In this document: one piece after another, positions 32,056-42,529 of the stretch
How positions within the stretch are numbered: the first letter of the stretch is position 1
How the letters are laid out: each line of letters begins with the position of its first letter
NCBI RefSeq assembly: GCF_047511655.1
Contig: NC_133392.1
Location: 158,834,542 to 158,898,541 of the forward strand
Reading direction: 5' to 3'
Length of the DNA: 64,000 bases
DNA from: Castor canadensis
Taxonomy: Eukaryota; Chordata; Mammalia; Rodentia; Castoridae
Translations under genes and position numbers: made by a program
Notes under the pieces: generated by a model
Databases searched by the model: none
Told to the model about the DNA's origin: nothing
What the model saw: only the letters and a program-made list of their open reading frames with translations

Positions 32056-33510
32056 GTAGGATGATAGTCACAATTCTATGCCCTTGGAGTCCCCCTCTGC
32101 CTCCAGCCTGCTCCAGGGCCTCAGGCTATTGACTTAGAGGATCCCTTTCAGCCCTTGGGAGTGGACAGTGAGGGCCAGGTGTGGGGTGAGTGCCCTGTTT
32201 ATCCTGAGTGGTCATCCTCAGTTGAGAACTGGCTACTCTTTCTTCCAGAGACCAGTAGAGGCTCCGGGCTTCAGACCTGGCAGCCCCAGGTGGTAGGAAT
32301 CTGGATGGTTTGTGCTTGAGGTGGGTTGATGATGGTGAGTCCTGTGAGCCAGCAGCTTCCCCCGTAGTTTCCAAGCCACTGGTACAGGCAGCTGGGTGGC
32401 CAGCCACCTCTGCAATCAGGTGGGCCCTGCTTTGCCCCCTGGCAGGAGGTTGAGCTATTGCTTTAGGTCAGAAGTTGGTACAGGCCAGAGGGAGGCGTTC
32501 TTGCAGTCAGGCTAATCCTTAACCGTGCTGTTTACAAATGTCTTTTGTGTGTTGTATTTCTCTTTGAACTTTGTCTGTAGGGAGGTGCATACCTGTGTGC
32601 CAGCTTTTTGGGATGTAATTCACAAGCTACATTTTATCCATTAAAGTGCACAGCTAGGCAGGTGGTTTTTAGTCTGTGCCAGAGCCTGGTGACCATCACC
32701 TCAGTTTTGCCTGGGTGATGAGAAGCTCTTAAAGGTCCTGGCAAGGACGTCATTGTATACTAATGAAGCGACTGGTGGCTGAGCCCTAGATAGCTTCAGG
32801 ATGGGGACTGGCCTCCAGGGTTGCAGCTTCAGCCTTTAAGGAGGGGAGGGCTTGGGGTTGAGTTAATCACCACTAGCCAGTGACTTCGCCCATTATGAAA
32901 TGGCCATAAAACCCTTAAACTAGGAGACTGGGGTTTGGGGAGCTTACCTGTTGGCCACATGGCAGTGCTGGGAGGTTGGAGAGGGTGCTGAAGCCCTGGG
33001 CCATGCATATTGCCCTCTGAGTCTTCCATTTGTCTGTACTGTGGAGTTCCTTCATCAATTTACTAAACTTGAGGAGGGGCTTCTGGGAACCCTGACTTAG
33101 TGGATGGCTGTGACCCTTGGGACTTGTGCCTGGTGTCTGACATGGGCTAACCCTGTGGGAGTGACTGAGCCCTTGGCTCGTGTGGTCTGCGTTATATCTG
33201 GGAGTTAGTGGCACAACTGAGGACTCCACGATTGAAGAAGTGGGGCTGGAAAAGACACCTGCATTGACAGAGGGCTTGTGAGTATAAACAGCTCACCTAG
33301 GAGCAGAGGGGGCCTCGTGCAATTCCTGGCTTGCCTGTGGAGGCACTAACAGCAAACGGTGTTTCCAGAAGATCTGGGTTCTTGCATTCTGATGTGTAGG
33401 AATCCAAGCAGAACACGTGGGTGTAAGTGGGTATATTAAAAGTTAGGGAAGGAGAAATACAAAGGGAGCATGGTGGGCGCAGGTGGAATATATGGCAGAG
33501 CGTGCTTTTC
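32056..33510. other. ACOT7: Intron 1 sequence after the alternative exon
   Basis: Mostly unique. A short antisense L1 3' UTR-like piece lies at about 32605-32700 (ATTAAAGTGCACAGCTAGGC, GGTGACCATCACC). Confidence 0.4.
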
Positions 33511-33514
33511 TTTT

Positions 33515-33715
33515 TCAGGTTTTTTTTTTTTTTCCCTGTGGCACTAGGGTTTGAACTCAGGGCCTCCACCTTGAGCCACTCCGCCAGCTCTTTTTTATGG
33601 TGGGTTTTTTCGAGATAGGGGCCCGCGAACTATCGCCTGGGCTGGCTTCGAACCCCATCCTCCTGATCTCTGTCTCCTGAATAGCTAGGTGAGCCACCGC
33701 ACCCACCTGGCTTTC
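33515..33715 (-). repeat. Dimeric SINE (antisense)
   Basis: T run, GGGTTTGAACTCAGGGCCTC, GTTTTTTCGAGATAGGGGCC, GAATAGCTAGGTGAGCCACC. Confidence 0.85.
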
Positions 33716-33939
33716 AGGTGCTTTTAGGATTTATACTAAATAAGGAGGGCAGACCCAGGAAATTCCCATCTAGTAATGAATGAGCGGGGAGGGGGAATGG
33801 GTAGTTCCCAGCCAGATGTAGGTGGTCTGGGCCATCCCTGGGCAACCTACATGAATCCCCAACTTTTCCTACTTCTAGCCTCCCTCAGAGGGACTGCAGC
33901 TGGCTTTCCACAGGCTGTGGCATTTTACGTCCCACTGGC

Positions 33940-35170
33940 AGTGTAGGAGGGATTTGGTATCCCCTCTTCCTTGCAGGCTCTTCTTAACTGGCTGTCCCAG
34001 TGTGTGTGAGGTGGCATCTCATTGCAGTTTGGACCTGTGTTGCTCTGATGAGTAATACTGTGAACGTCTTCTCGTGTGTCTAGTAACTATCTGTGTATCT
34101 TTGGAGAATTGCCTGACTGATAAGAGTTCCTTATATATTGTGGATACAAGTTGCCTTCCCATTTGGCTGTTCCTGGTTGTATCCTTTATGATGAACTGGT
34201 TATAGTAAGTAACATACTTTCCTCAGGTCTCTGAGCTGTTCTGATTTTTTTCAGTTATTTTTGCAGTCGTCATGAGTTGCGTAAAATACATGTAATAAAG
34301 TTGAAGGCCTTAGCCGCTTCTGAGTGTGACGATCAGGGCTATTAGATTGCATTCGTGCTGCCGTGCAGCCATCACTACTTCTCATCTCTGAAAGTGATGC
34401 TCTGTGCCCAGCTCCCCAGCCACCGGAAGCTGCCATTCTACTTTTTGCCTCTGAATTTGGCTACTCTGGGCCTTCAGAGAGTGGAATTGTATAGTATTTG
34501 ATGATGGCCTATTTAATTTAGCACAGTCTCCTTAAGGTTCATTCATGTTATAGTATGTGTCAGAATTTCCTTCCCTTTTTAAGGCCAAGTAATATTCCAT
34601 TATATGGATAGACCACATTTTACTTACCCACTCACTTGAGATGTTCACTTGGGTTGAATAATGTGAATAATGCTGCCATGAACGTGGATACTCCTAAGGG
34701 TATCTCTTTTGAGACCCTATTTTCAGTTGTTTTGGGAATACACCCAGGAGTGAAGTTACCAGAGTATATGGTAACTTCATCTTTAGTGTTTTAAGGAGTA
34801 CAATATTGTTTTCCATAGAGACCTGATTATTTACAGTCTTCCCAACAGTGTACACAAGTTCAAGTTTCTCCACACCAACACTTCTTTTATTTTTTTGGGT
34901 GGAATGCTAGGGATTAAACCCAGGGCCTTATATGTGCTTTACAACTGAGCTACACCTCTAGCCCCTATTTTCTTTCTTTTTCCTTGAGACTGAGTCTTCT
35001 TGTAGAGCCCAGGTTGGCCTGGAACTAACAGTTCTTCTGCCTCAATCTCCTGAGTGTTGGGATTACAGGTGTGGACCACCAGGCCTGGTTTATTTTGTTT
35101 TTTTAATAGTGGTCATCCTGTTAGGTGTGAACTGATACCTCACTGTGTTTTTGATTTGTTTCCATAATGA
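33940..35170 (-). repeat. L1 3' region (antisense), SINE-interrupted
   Basis: ORF2-like piece 33940-34250 (GAGGTGGCATCTCATTGCAG). A 3' UTR to ORF2 segment from 34256 (AAGTAATATTCCATTATATG, AATAATGCTGCCATGAACGT, TTGTTTTCCATAGAGACCTG). ORF2 resumes after the SINEs at 35105-35170 (CATCCTGTTAGGTGTGAACT). Confidence 0.75.
34880..35097 (-). repeat. ID-like and B1 SINEs inside L1 (antisense)
   Basis: ID-like 34885-34968 (GGATTAAACCCAGGGCCTTA). B1 34973-35097 (GAGCCCAGGTTGGCCTGGAA). L1 homology continues on both sides. Confidence 0.8.
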
Positions 35171-35189
35171 TTAGTGATGTTGGCTGTCC

Positions 35190-35520
35190 TCAGGGTCTCA
35201 TGCTTGCTAGGAAAGCACTCTATTATTTGAGCTACCCACTAGCTCTGTTTTTTGAGATAGAGTCTAACAAACTATTTCCCTGTGCTGGCTTCGAACAGTT
35301 ATTCTCCTGAGATCTGCCTCCCAAGTAGCTAGGATTACAGGAGTGAGCCGCTGGTGCCCAGCTTGAGTTAGTTTTTAAATGGTGTGAGGTAAGGGTCCAA
35401 CTTCTTTCCTTTACATGTAGTCATGTAACTTTTTAAGACTTTGAGAATTACTTGCTTGAGGTGGCATACCTGGCCCTGCCTTAAGGCTGCTTCCCACTGG
35501 GAATAGCTCCTGTTCCCTTT
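35190..35520 (-). repeat. Dimeric SINE (truncated) and L1 continuation
   Basis: SINE 35190-35362 (CTCATGCTTGCTAGGAAAGC, AGTAGCTAGGATTACAGGAG), then antisense L1 (GGTGTGAGGTAAGGGTCCAA) to about 35470-35520. Confidence 0.7.
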
Positions 35521-36714
35521 CTTTGAATTCTCTTTTCCATGGTCATTGATCTCTGACCCTGAGGACAGATAGAAGAGGTCCATGAGCTGTCACAGAACGA
35601 GGGCTCTTGATGCCCTCACTTCTCAGGAGCAGGCCCTGTGACACATGCTGTCATCCTACCCCCATGTCTGCACCTTCCCCCCCCACTGGGCTTTCCTCCT
35701 CTCCTCCTCCCCAAAGTGTTCTTCTGTCTCCCAGGCAGGTGGCAGGCTCTTGCTGTCCAAGCCTCCCAAGCCTCTTCTCACCCTGTATTTAACCTCTTCG
35801 GGCCTCAGGGCAAAAGCTCAGACTTTCAATAGGCCAGAGGCCAGCAGGTGGGACTGTGGCCAACTAAAACATGTTTAAAGACACTGGTTTGCACAGAGCA
35901 TAAATACCCTTAACTTGCCCTATGGCTGGGCAATTTGGTTGGGCATCAGAGACTTAGGCAAATCAGAATTTAAAACTGAGCTGGGACTTAAACTATGCAG
36001 GAGAAAGGATTATATTTGCAAAACAAATTTTCCCACCCTCTTGATGTGTTGAAGCCAAGGGCCCTGACTTGGTGTGGAGGGAGCCTTGTGCCCCAGGGGG
36101 CCGTAGCCATTCTGAGTGTGGGTGGGCCTTGTGCACACTTCACCTCACCTTCCTATAGTGCTGAGTGAGAGACTTACAGAAGGGAAACTGAGGGCAGAAA
36201 TGACTAGCCCAAGATCAGTGAAATGGACAGGTGTCTTCCTGGGACTGAGTTCTCTGTGCCTTCCTGTCAGTTTTGACCTGGGGAAGATGCTGCAGAAGGG
36301 GGCAGATAGTGGGAGGGTGCTGAGGCTGCCAGAGAAATGGCCTGCCACTAGCAGGTTGCCTCCCTAATCTGGTTTCTTAATGGGTGGGATTGACAAGCTA
36401 AGGTGTGGTGTGGTCTCCCAACTCAGCCTGAAGCTGGGAGCTTCTCTGAGCCTACAGGGGGTTGCTCTTATTGGGGAGGCCCACGAGGCTCCACTGGACC
36501 TGGGAGAAGACCCATCTGTTGGCACCCAGAAAGGCACATGGTGTGTGGGCCTTGCTGTCATCCAAGGAAAGGGGACCTGACCCTCCACTTTTATTCTGGC
36601 ACCCATCAGCCATCAGCCACCAGCTGGTGGCAGGAGCTTCCTTCTCTCTCCAGCTGTTGCTATTCCCTTGATTCTTCCTTCCCTCCTTTCCTCCTTTCTT
36701 CTTTCTCTCCTCTC
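35521..36714. other. ACOT7: Intron 1 unique sequence
   Basis: No exon. A MIR-like antisense core lies at about 36140-36225 (GAAACTGAGGGCAGAAATGA). A pyrimidine-rich run lies at 36675-36722. Confidence 0.4.
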
Positions 36715-37035
36715 CTCCATTTCTTTACTGGGGATGGAACCCAAGTCATTGTGTGTGCTAGGCAAGCACTCCACCACTTGAGCCACATTTCTACCCTGTT
36801 CCTTTGTTGTTGTTGTTGTTTTTTTTTTTTTTGACAATGTCTTGCTATGTTGCCTAAGCTGACCTGGAATTCCTGGGCTCAGGTGTGCTCACAATATCTG
36901 GCTTTATTCATTCATTCATTCATTTATTTGTTTATTTATTTATTTGCAGTACTGGGGCTTGAACTCAGGACCTCATGTTTGTTAGGCAGGTGCTCTACCA
37001 CTTGAGCCACTCCACCGGCCCATGCCTGGCTTTTG
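36715..37035 (-). repeat. Antisense SINEs with (TTCA/TTTA)n
   Basis: ID 36723-36797, B1 36810-36905 (CTTGCTATGTTGCCTAAGCT), tetranucleotide repeat 36905-36945, ID-like 36947-37035. Confidence 0.8.
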
Positions 37036-37399
37036 ATTCTAGCCCCTTCCTGAGCCAGCTGAATGTTCCATTTCCTCTTGGCACCCATGTACTGTGCTGG
37101 CACAGACATCTTAAATGTCTAGTGCAATATTCAGTAAATGCCAGGCTGTTTTATTTGTGTTTCTCGGTCCACTCAGGTGACTCTTGTATTTGGAACTCAG
37201 CTTTTAACTACTAAATTGTCTTTGATGCTTGTTACCTCAGGAAACCAGGGCTGCGTGGTTGACATTCAATGCTTCCTTTAATGATAGTAGAGCCACGTCT
37301 TATGTGGTGTTTATAAAAGCCAGACTCTTAAAGGTGGTGGCTCTGACAGAACCGTGTGAACTTGCCTAATTGACCCATACTATTTGAGACATTACTAAT

Positions 37400-37872
37400 G
37401 TTCTTTTCTTTTCTTTTTTTTTTTTTTTTTTGGGTGGACTAGGGTTTGAACTCAGGGCCTTATGCCTCTTAGGCAGGCACTGTACCACTGGAGCCTCTCT
37501 ACCAGTCCTTTTTTGTGGTGGGTATTTTTGAGGTAGGGTCTTGTGAACTTTTTGCCCAGGCTGGCCTTGAACCACAGTCCTCTCAATCTCTACCTCCCAG
37601 GTAGCTAGGATTACAGACATGAACCACCAGTACCCAGCTTACTGATGTTCTTAACTCAGCCATGCCCACCTATTTTTTTTTGTGGTGCTGGGCTCAAACC
37701 CAGGGCCTTGAGCACGCTGGGCAGGGGCTGTGCTACTGAACCATACCCCATGTTTGTGCACTTTTAAGAATGCTTTGATGTCACATGCACCTGTAATCCC
37801 AGCACTTGGAGGCAGAGGAGGAGGAGCTTGAGTTTGAGGCAACCTGGGCTACATAGTGAGACCCTGTATCAG
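37400..37872 (-). repeat. Antisense dimer and ID-like SINE, then a sense B1
   Basis: Dimer 37400-37640; ID-like 37672-37750; sense B1 37775-37872 (CACCTGTAATCCCAGCACTT, GGGCTACATAGTGAGACCCT). Confidence 0.8.
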
Positions 37873-37874
37873 AA

Positions 37875-37985
37875 AGAGCTCTTTAGTATGTTGGATACAA
37901 GTCATTTGTTGGGTGTGTGTTTTGTACATATCTTCTCCTGGTTTCTGGCTTGTCTTCTTATTCTCAGAACAGTTTTAATTTCAGA
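37875..37985 (-). repeat. L1 ORF2 fragment (antisense)
   Basis: ATACAAGTCATTTGTTGGGT and GTCTTCTTATTCTCAGAACA match L1 read in reverse. Confidence 0.6.
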
Positions 37986-38749
37986 AACCTGGCACCCCTG
38001 CATGAAGGGAGGCCATCATTCTTGGCCAAAGTCAAACTTGGTTTCCTCTCTGAGTCTTGACTTAGCTGTCTCCCTCAGCAGGCTGTGACTTGCTCATGGT
38101 GGGTGCTTCCTGTGGGACTGTGTAGGTTATCTCCGCCTTGAGGGACTGTCAGCTCTGCCATTCACCCTCCATTCACAGATGAAGACTGCTGTGACCTTAG
38201 GGGTGCAGTGATGACTTCGGGGTATGAGCAGAGTGGGCAGGGCCACCAGTAAAGCACAGGCATTGTCTTGTGGTCTGTTTTCTTTTGCCATTTCCACCCT
38301 GCCTGTCGTGGAGTCTGTGCCTGTGGGGTCAGCCTTTCTCAGGCAAACCATGTCCTATGTCTTCAGGGGCTCTTCATTGGCACTTGCAGGGTGAGACTCA
38401 GGATGGCCGAATCCTCTGGAATTACTCTGAGAAGTACCCAGGACCTTCTAGTCTGCATCCAGGGCATCCCTGCCAGTCCCCATGGGCATATGGGGGCTTT
38501 GACGGTACCTGGCTATGCTGGGCAGGCAGGGTTCCTAGTGACATCCTAACTGGAGCTCCTGGGACCATTGGGTCACCTCCCTCCTACCTGTTCTCAGGCC
38601 ATGGGATGCATGGGCACAGAAGTGGTGGCCAAACCCATTGGAGCACCCAGCTTCCAGCCCAGGGAATGCCTTATCCCTGGGTGACTTCTCAGAAATTGGC
38701 TGAATTCTGGGAAACTTGCCCAAGGTCAGTGCCATAATGTGGGGTAGGA
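37986..38749. other. ACOT7: Intron 1 unique sequence
   Basis: Nothing coding or repetitive recognised. Confidence 0.4.
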
Positions 38750-39430
38750 AGGATGTTTGTTTAAGCTGCTTTATTGAGGTATAATTTATATAATTGCCTA
38801 TACTTGAAGTGTGTAATTTGGTCAACTTTGCCTGATACTATGCCTATGAAGCCATCACCACAGTCGAGATAAGAAACAGGTCCTGCACCCTGAGAGTTTC
38901 TTCCTGTCTCTCATCCCTCCCTCCTACCTCCCGACTCACAGGCAGCTGCTGGTCTGTTTTCTGTCATGGTGGTTGACGTTTTCTACTGTTTTATAAAAAT
39001 GGAAACACATGCCAAGCATGTGGTACTTTCTTGTAATCCCAGCCCTTGGGAGGCAAAGGCAGGACAATCATGAGTTGAAGGCTACCTTGAACTAGATAGT
39101 GAGACCCAGTCTTAAAAAAGCAAGGGCTGGGGGTATAGTTCAGTGGTCCAGCACTTGCCTAGCATGGCGAGGCCCTGGATTTGATCCTCAGCACCACAAA
39201 ACGAAACCAAACATTAATCACACAGTATGTCTTGTCTGGCCTGTTTCACTTGGCATTATTACTTTGAGATTTGTTGCTGGTTATTGTTTCTGTTTCACTT
39301 TATGTATATGCCATAATTTGTTCCATGTGGGGATAGACATTTGGATTCTTCCCAGTTTTGGCTGTACATGGCAAACTGCTATGACTCTTCATCTACAAGC
39401 CTCTGCAGAGACACAGGCTTTCACTGGTAC
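38750..39430 (-). repeat. Antisense L1 3' region with sense B1 and ID inserted
   Basis: L1 38760-39000 (TTTATTGAGGTATAATTTAT) and 39207-39430 (TGTTTCACTTGGCATTATTA). Sense B1 39002-39117 (TGTAATCCCAGCCCTTGGGA) and sense ID 39122-39203 (GGGGGTATAGTTCAGTGGTC) lie between them. Confidence 0.7.
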
Positions 39431-39504
39431 ATATGGGTAAATATAGGAGCATGGGGGTAGGTTTATGTTGGGCGTGTGTTCATGTTGAGTGTGTGTTACA
39501 CTAT

Positions 39505-39670
39505 TTAAGTGGTACTGAGGTTTGAACCCAGTGCCTTGCGCTTGCTAGGCAGGCCCTCTTACCACTTGAGCCACTCCACCAGCCCTGTTTTACATTTAAA
39601 CTGCTCTCCTCCTGATCTCTGCCTCCTGAGTAGCTGAGATTACAGACGTGAGCCACTGGTGCCTGACTCT
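39505..39670 (-). repeat. SINE (antisense), internally deleted dimer
   Basis: ID-like unit (GTACTGAGGTTTGAACCCAG) joined directly to the end of a B1-like unit (GATCTCTGCCTCCTGAGTAG). Confidence 0.8.
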
Positions 39671-40204
39671 TCAAGTCTTTTGAACATTATAGAAAGTTGC
39701 ATCATTGGTTTTCATTGAGTTTTGAGAGTTCTTTTTTCATTATTTATTTCATTTATTCATGGCATTCATTCAACAAGTATGTACTTGCCAGGCCTTGTCT
39801 TGAGCCCTGGAGGTCTCCCATGGAACCCGAGTGCAAGTGAAATTAAGGTGTCATCATTTATAAGCATGTAGTATGGGCCAGGTACTGTGTGAAAATGCCA
39901 TCTTTTGTTAGTTTTCTTTATCACCTGAGAAAATCAAGGTGTAGTGACAGTCACTTGTGAAGATCACTGTCTTCTCCATGAGTAGATCCTGTTTCATTAT
40001 AAATGTCCTTTTTATATTTACTGATAAAATGTCTTGAAGTCCATTTTGTCTGATATAGCTCTCAGTCTTCTTAAGCTTTGTATACATTTCTGTGTACAAA
40101 TAACATGTTGAACTATTATTCTGAAGAGACAGAATAATGAAATGTGCAGTGCCTAAAGACTGTCTCAGGCTCAGCACTGCTTGCATTCACATAGGGCTCT
40201 CAGT

Positions 40205-40440
40205 TTTTTTTGTGTGTGGTATTGGGGATTGAACTCAGGCCCTTGAACTTGCTAGCCAAATACTCTACTATTTGAGTCATGCACCAAGTCCTTTTGCTTT
40301 TAGTTTGTTTCCCAGATAGGGCCTCTTTTCCTGGGGACTGTCCTCAAACCTTGATCTCCTATCTGTGTCCCCCTCTCCCCCCACTTCCCCCCCAAGTAGC
40401 TGGGGTTTCAGATGTGCACCACCATGCCTGGCCTGGCTCC
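40205..40440 (-). repeat. SINE (antisense)
   Basis: GGTATTGGGGATTGAACTCA, then a B1-like unit ending CACCACCATGCCTGGCC. Confidence 0.75.
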
Positions 40441-40861
40441 TTAATTTTTGTAAAACAAATACATCCACCAGTTCTGCAGGCTTAAACTTATATTTTCCTC
40501 ATCAAGTCACATTTTTGAGGCTTTTACTTATTTGCTTAAATGTCCCCAATAATTTAGGAGTGAAACTGAGCTTAGAGTGGAAGACTTCCAGAAGATACTG
40601 AGGAAAAAACTGCTAAGTTTGCCTTTCATATCTTCTAAGTCTAGTTTTCTCTACTAATCCCCTTTTAGCTTGTCAAGCAGCAGCTGGAGTTTTCTGGTTG
40701 GCATGCATCCTTTTATTCCCTCCTGCAACCTGTGTTTGGCTTTCAATCAGTTTATGATGTTCACATAATAACCTTCAGATTCGTAATTTAGCCTGTTGTC
40801 TCCACCAGGTTAAGGGAGCTGATGACCTTATAAAAATAAGCTGTGGCTTTCTTACTGTTTT

Positions 40862-41255
40862 AGGTTTTTTTGGGGGGGGGGCAGTACTGGGATTTGAACT
40901 CAGGACCTTGCACTTACTAGGCAGGTGCTCTACCACTTGAGCCACGCCTCCAGCCCTTTTTTGCTTTAGTTATTTTTCAGATTAGGTCTTGTGTTTTTGC
41001 CCAGCCAGCCTCCTGTCCTGATCCTCTCTCCTACACCTTCCACACTGCTTTGATGACAAGCCTGTGCCACCATGCCCAGCTTATTGATTGAGATGGGGGC
41101 TTCTCAAACTTTTTGCCCTGACTGGCCTTGAACCTTGATCCTTTTGATCTCTGTCTCCTGAGTAGCTAGGAGGCAGAGGCAGGGCGATCATGAGTTCAAG
41201 ACTAGCCTGAGCTAGATAGTGAGAGGGATTTCAGGTGTGAGCCACCATGCCCAGC
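40862..41255 (-). repeat. Three-unit SINE (antisense) with an inverted SINE patch
   Basis: G-rich start, ID-like unit (40890-40960), B1-like A (TTATTTTTCAGATTAGGTCT), B1-like B (GAGATGGGGGCTTCTCAAAC to CACCATGCCCAGCCC). About 41170-41225 is a sense-orientation B1 segment (GGCAGAGGCAGGGCGATCAT) in the middle of the antisense element. Confidence 0.75.
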
Positions 41256-41939
41256 CCTTGTTTTAGTTTCTTTACAGGAGTATTGCCCACTTCTTGGGAT
41301 TCTTGCTTAGGCAGAATTTCAGGGGGCCAGATTTACATGGTCTCAAAGTTTCAGCCTATGATGTGGGGAGGGCATGGCAGTGCAGAGCAGTTGGAATCAC
41401 AGCAGCAGGAAGTGGAGACAGAGATCTTTATGGAGCCTTCATATAAGCTTCGTCCTCTGAGAGGCTGAGCTGTGAGGGGAGGGGCATGGATGCACAGCTC
41501 CCCTGGAATTCTGTCTTCTCAGTGCCATCTGTTAACTGGGCTCACTGTTCTTTTTGAGTTTCAGATGTCTGTCCATGTCATTTTCTGCTTCTCTCTGTGA
41601 CTCTGGACCTTGGTACGAAATAAGGTCTCCTACTTTTTGGGCAGGTGTGTGAGGGAGTAGGGAAGAGTGCAGTCATCACTTAGCCTGCTGCAGACTACAG
41701 AGACCCTTCCCCCAGAGAAGCATACCATAAACCAGCTTGGGCATGTTTTCAGGGTGTTCCCAGGGCTTAAGATCACGAACACCATAGCTGCAGGCCTGTG
41801 TGCCTAGCTGTGTGTTTCTTTTGGCTGGGCAAAGGTGAGCATGTTCAGAGGGCTCTCGCCACACGTCTTGTGCACATACAGCTGTGGTGTGGGAGGAACC
41901 TACGAAGCTCTTTCCCGCCACTTCTGGCATCCAGTTTTT

Positions 41940-42520
41940 TTGTCTTTATGACAGCTTTATTGAGATACAACTTATATACCACGGAGTTTGCCCTTTCCTG
42001 CTGTTCAGTTCAGTGGTCTTTAGTAGACTCAGTGGTTGTGCAACCACTGCCAGTGTCTCATTCCGGAACATTTTCATCACCCCCCAGTGGGCCTGCCCTC
42101 CTTAGGAGTCATTCCCCTTCTCTGCCCTGGCCCCATCAGTCTACTTCTGCCTCTACAATTAGCCTTTTTTTGTGGATATTTCATGTAAGTGGAGTCATAT
42201 CATATGTGACTGACTTCTTTCATGCTGCATATTTTCAAGGTTTAGGATATATCGTTATCTTTTTTTTTTTTTTTTAAAATAGGGCCTCGCTATGTAACTC
42301 AGACTGGCCTCGAACTCTCGAACTCTCAATCCTCCTGGCTCAGACTCCTGAGTGCTGGGATTATAGTGGTGTACCACCACACCTGGCACTTTCAGTGTTT
42401 TTTTGATCAAATAATATTCAGTTGTGTGGACTCTGCACATTTTATGTGTTTACCCATCCGTGATGGACATGGGTTGTTTTCACCTTTTGGTGACTGAATA
42501 GTGCTGCTATGATCCTTTTC
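41940..42520 (-). repeat. Antisense L1 3' UTR with B1 inserted
   Basis: L1: GCTTTATTGAGATACAACTT, GGTTGTGCAACCACTGCC, then after the SINE TGATGGACATGGGTTGTTTT. Antisense B1 at 42258-42392 (GGGCCTCGCTATGTAACTCA) splits it. Confidence 0.75.
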
Positions 42521-42529
42521 AGACACCTA

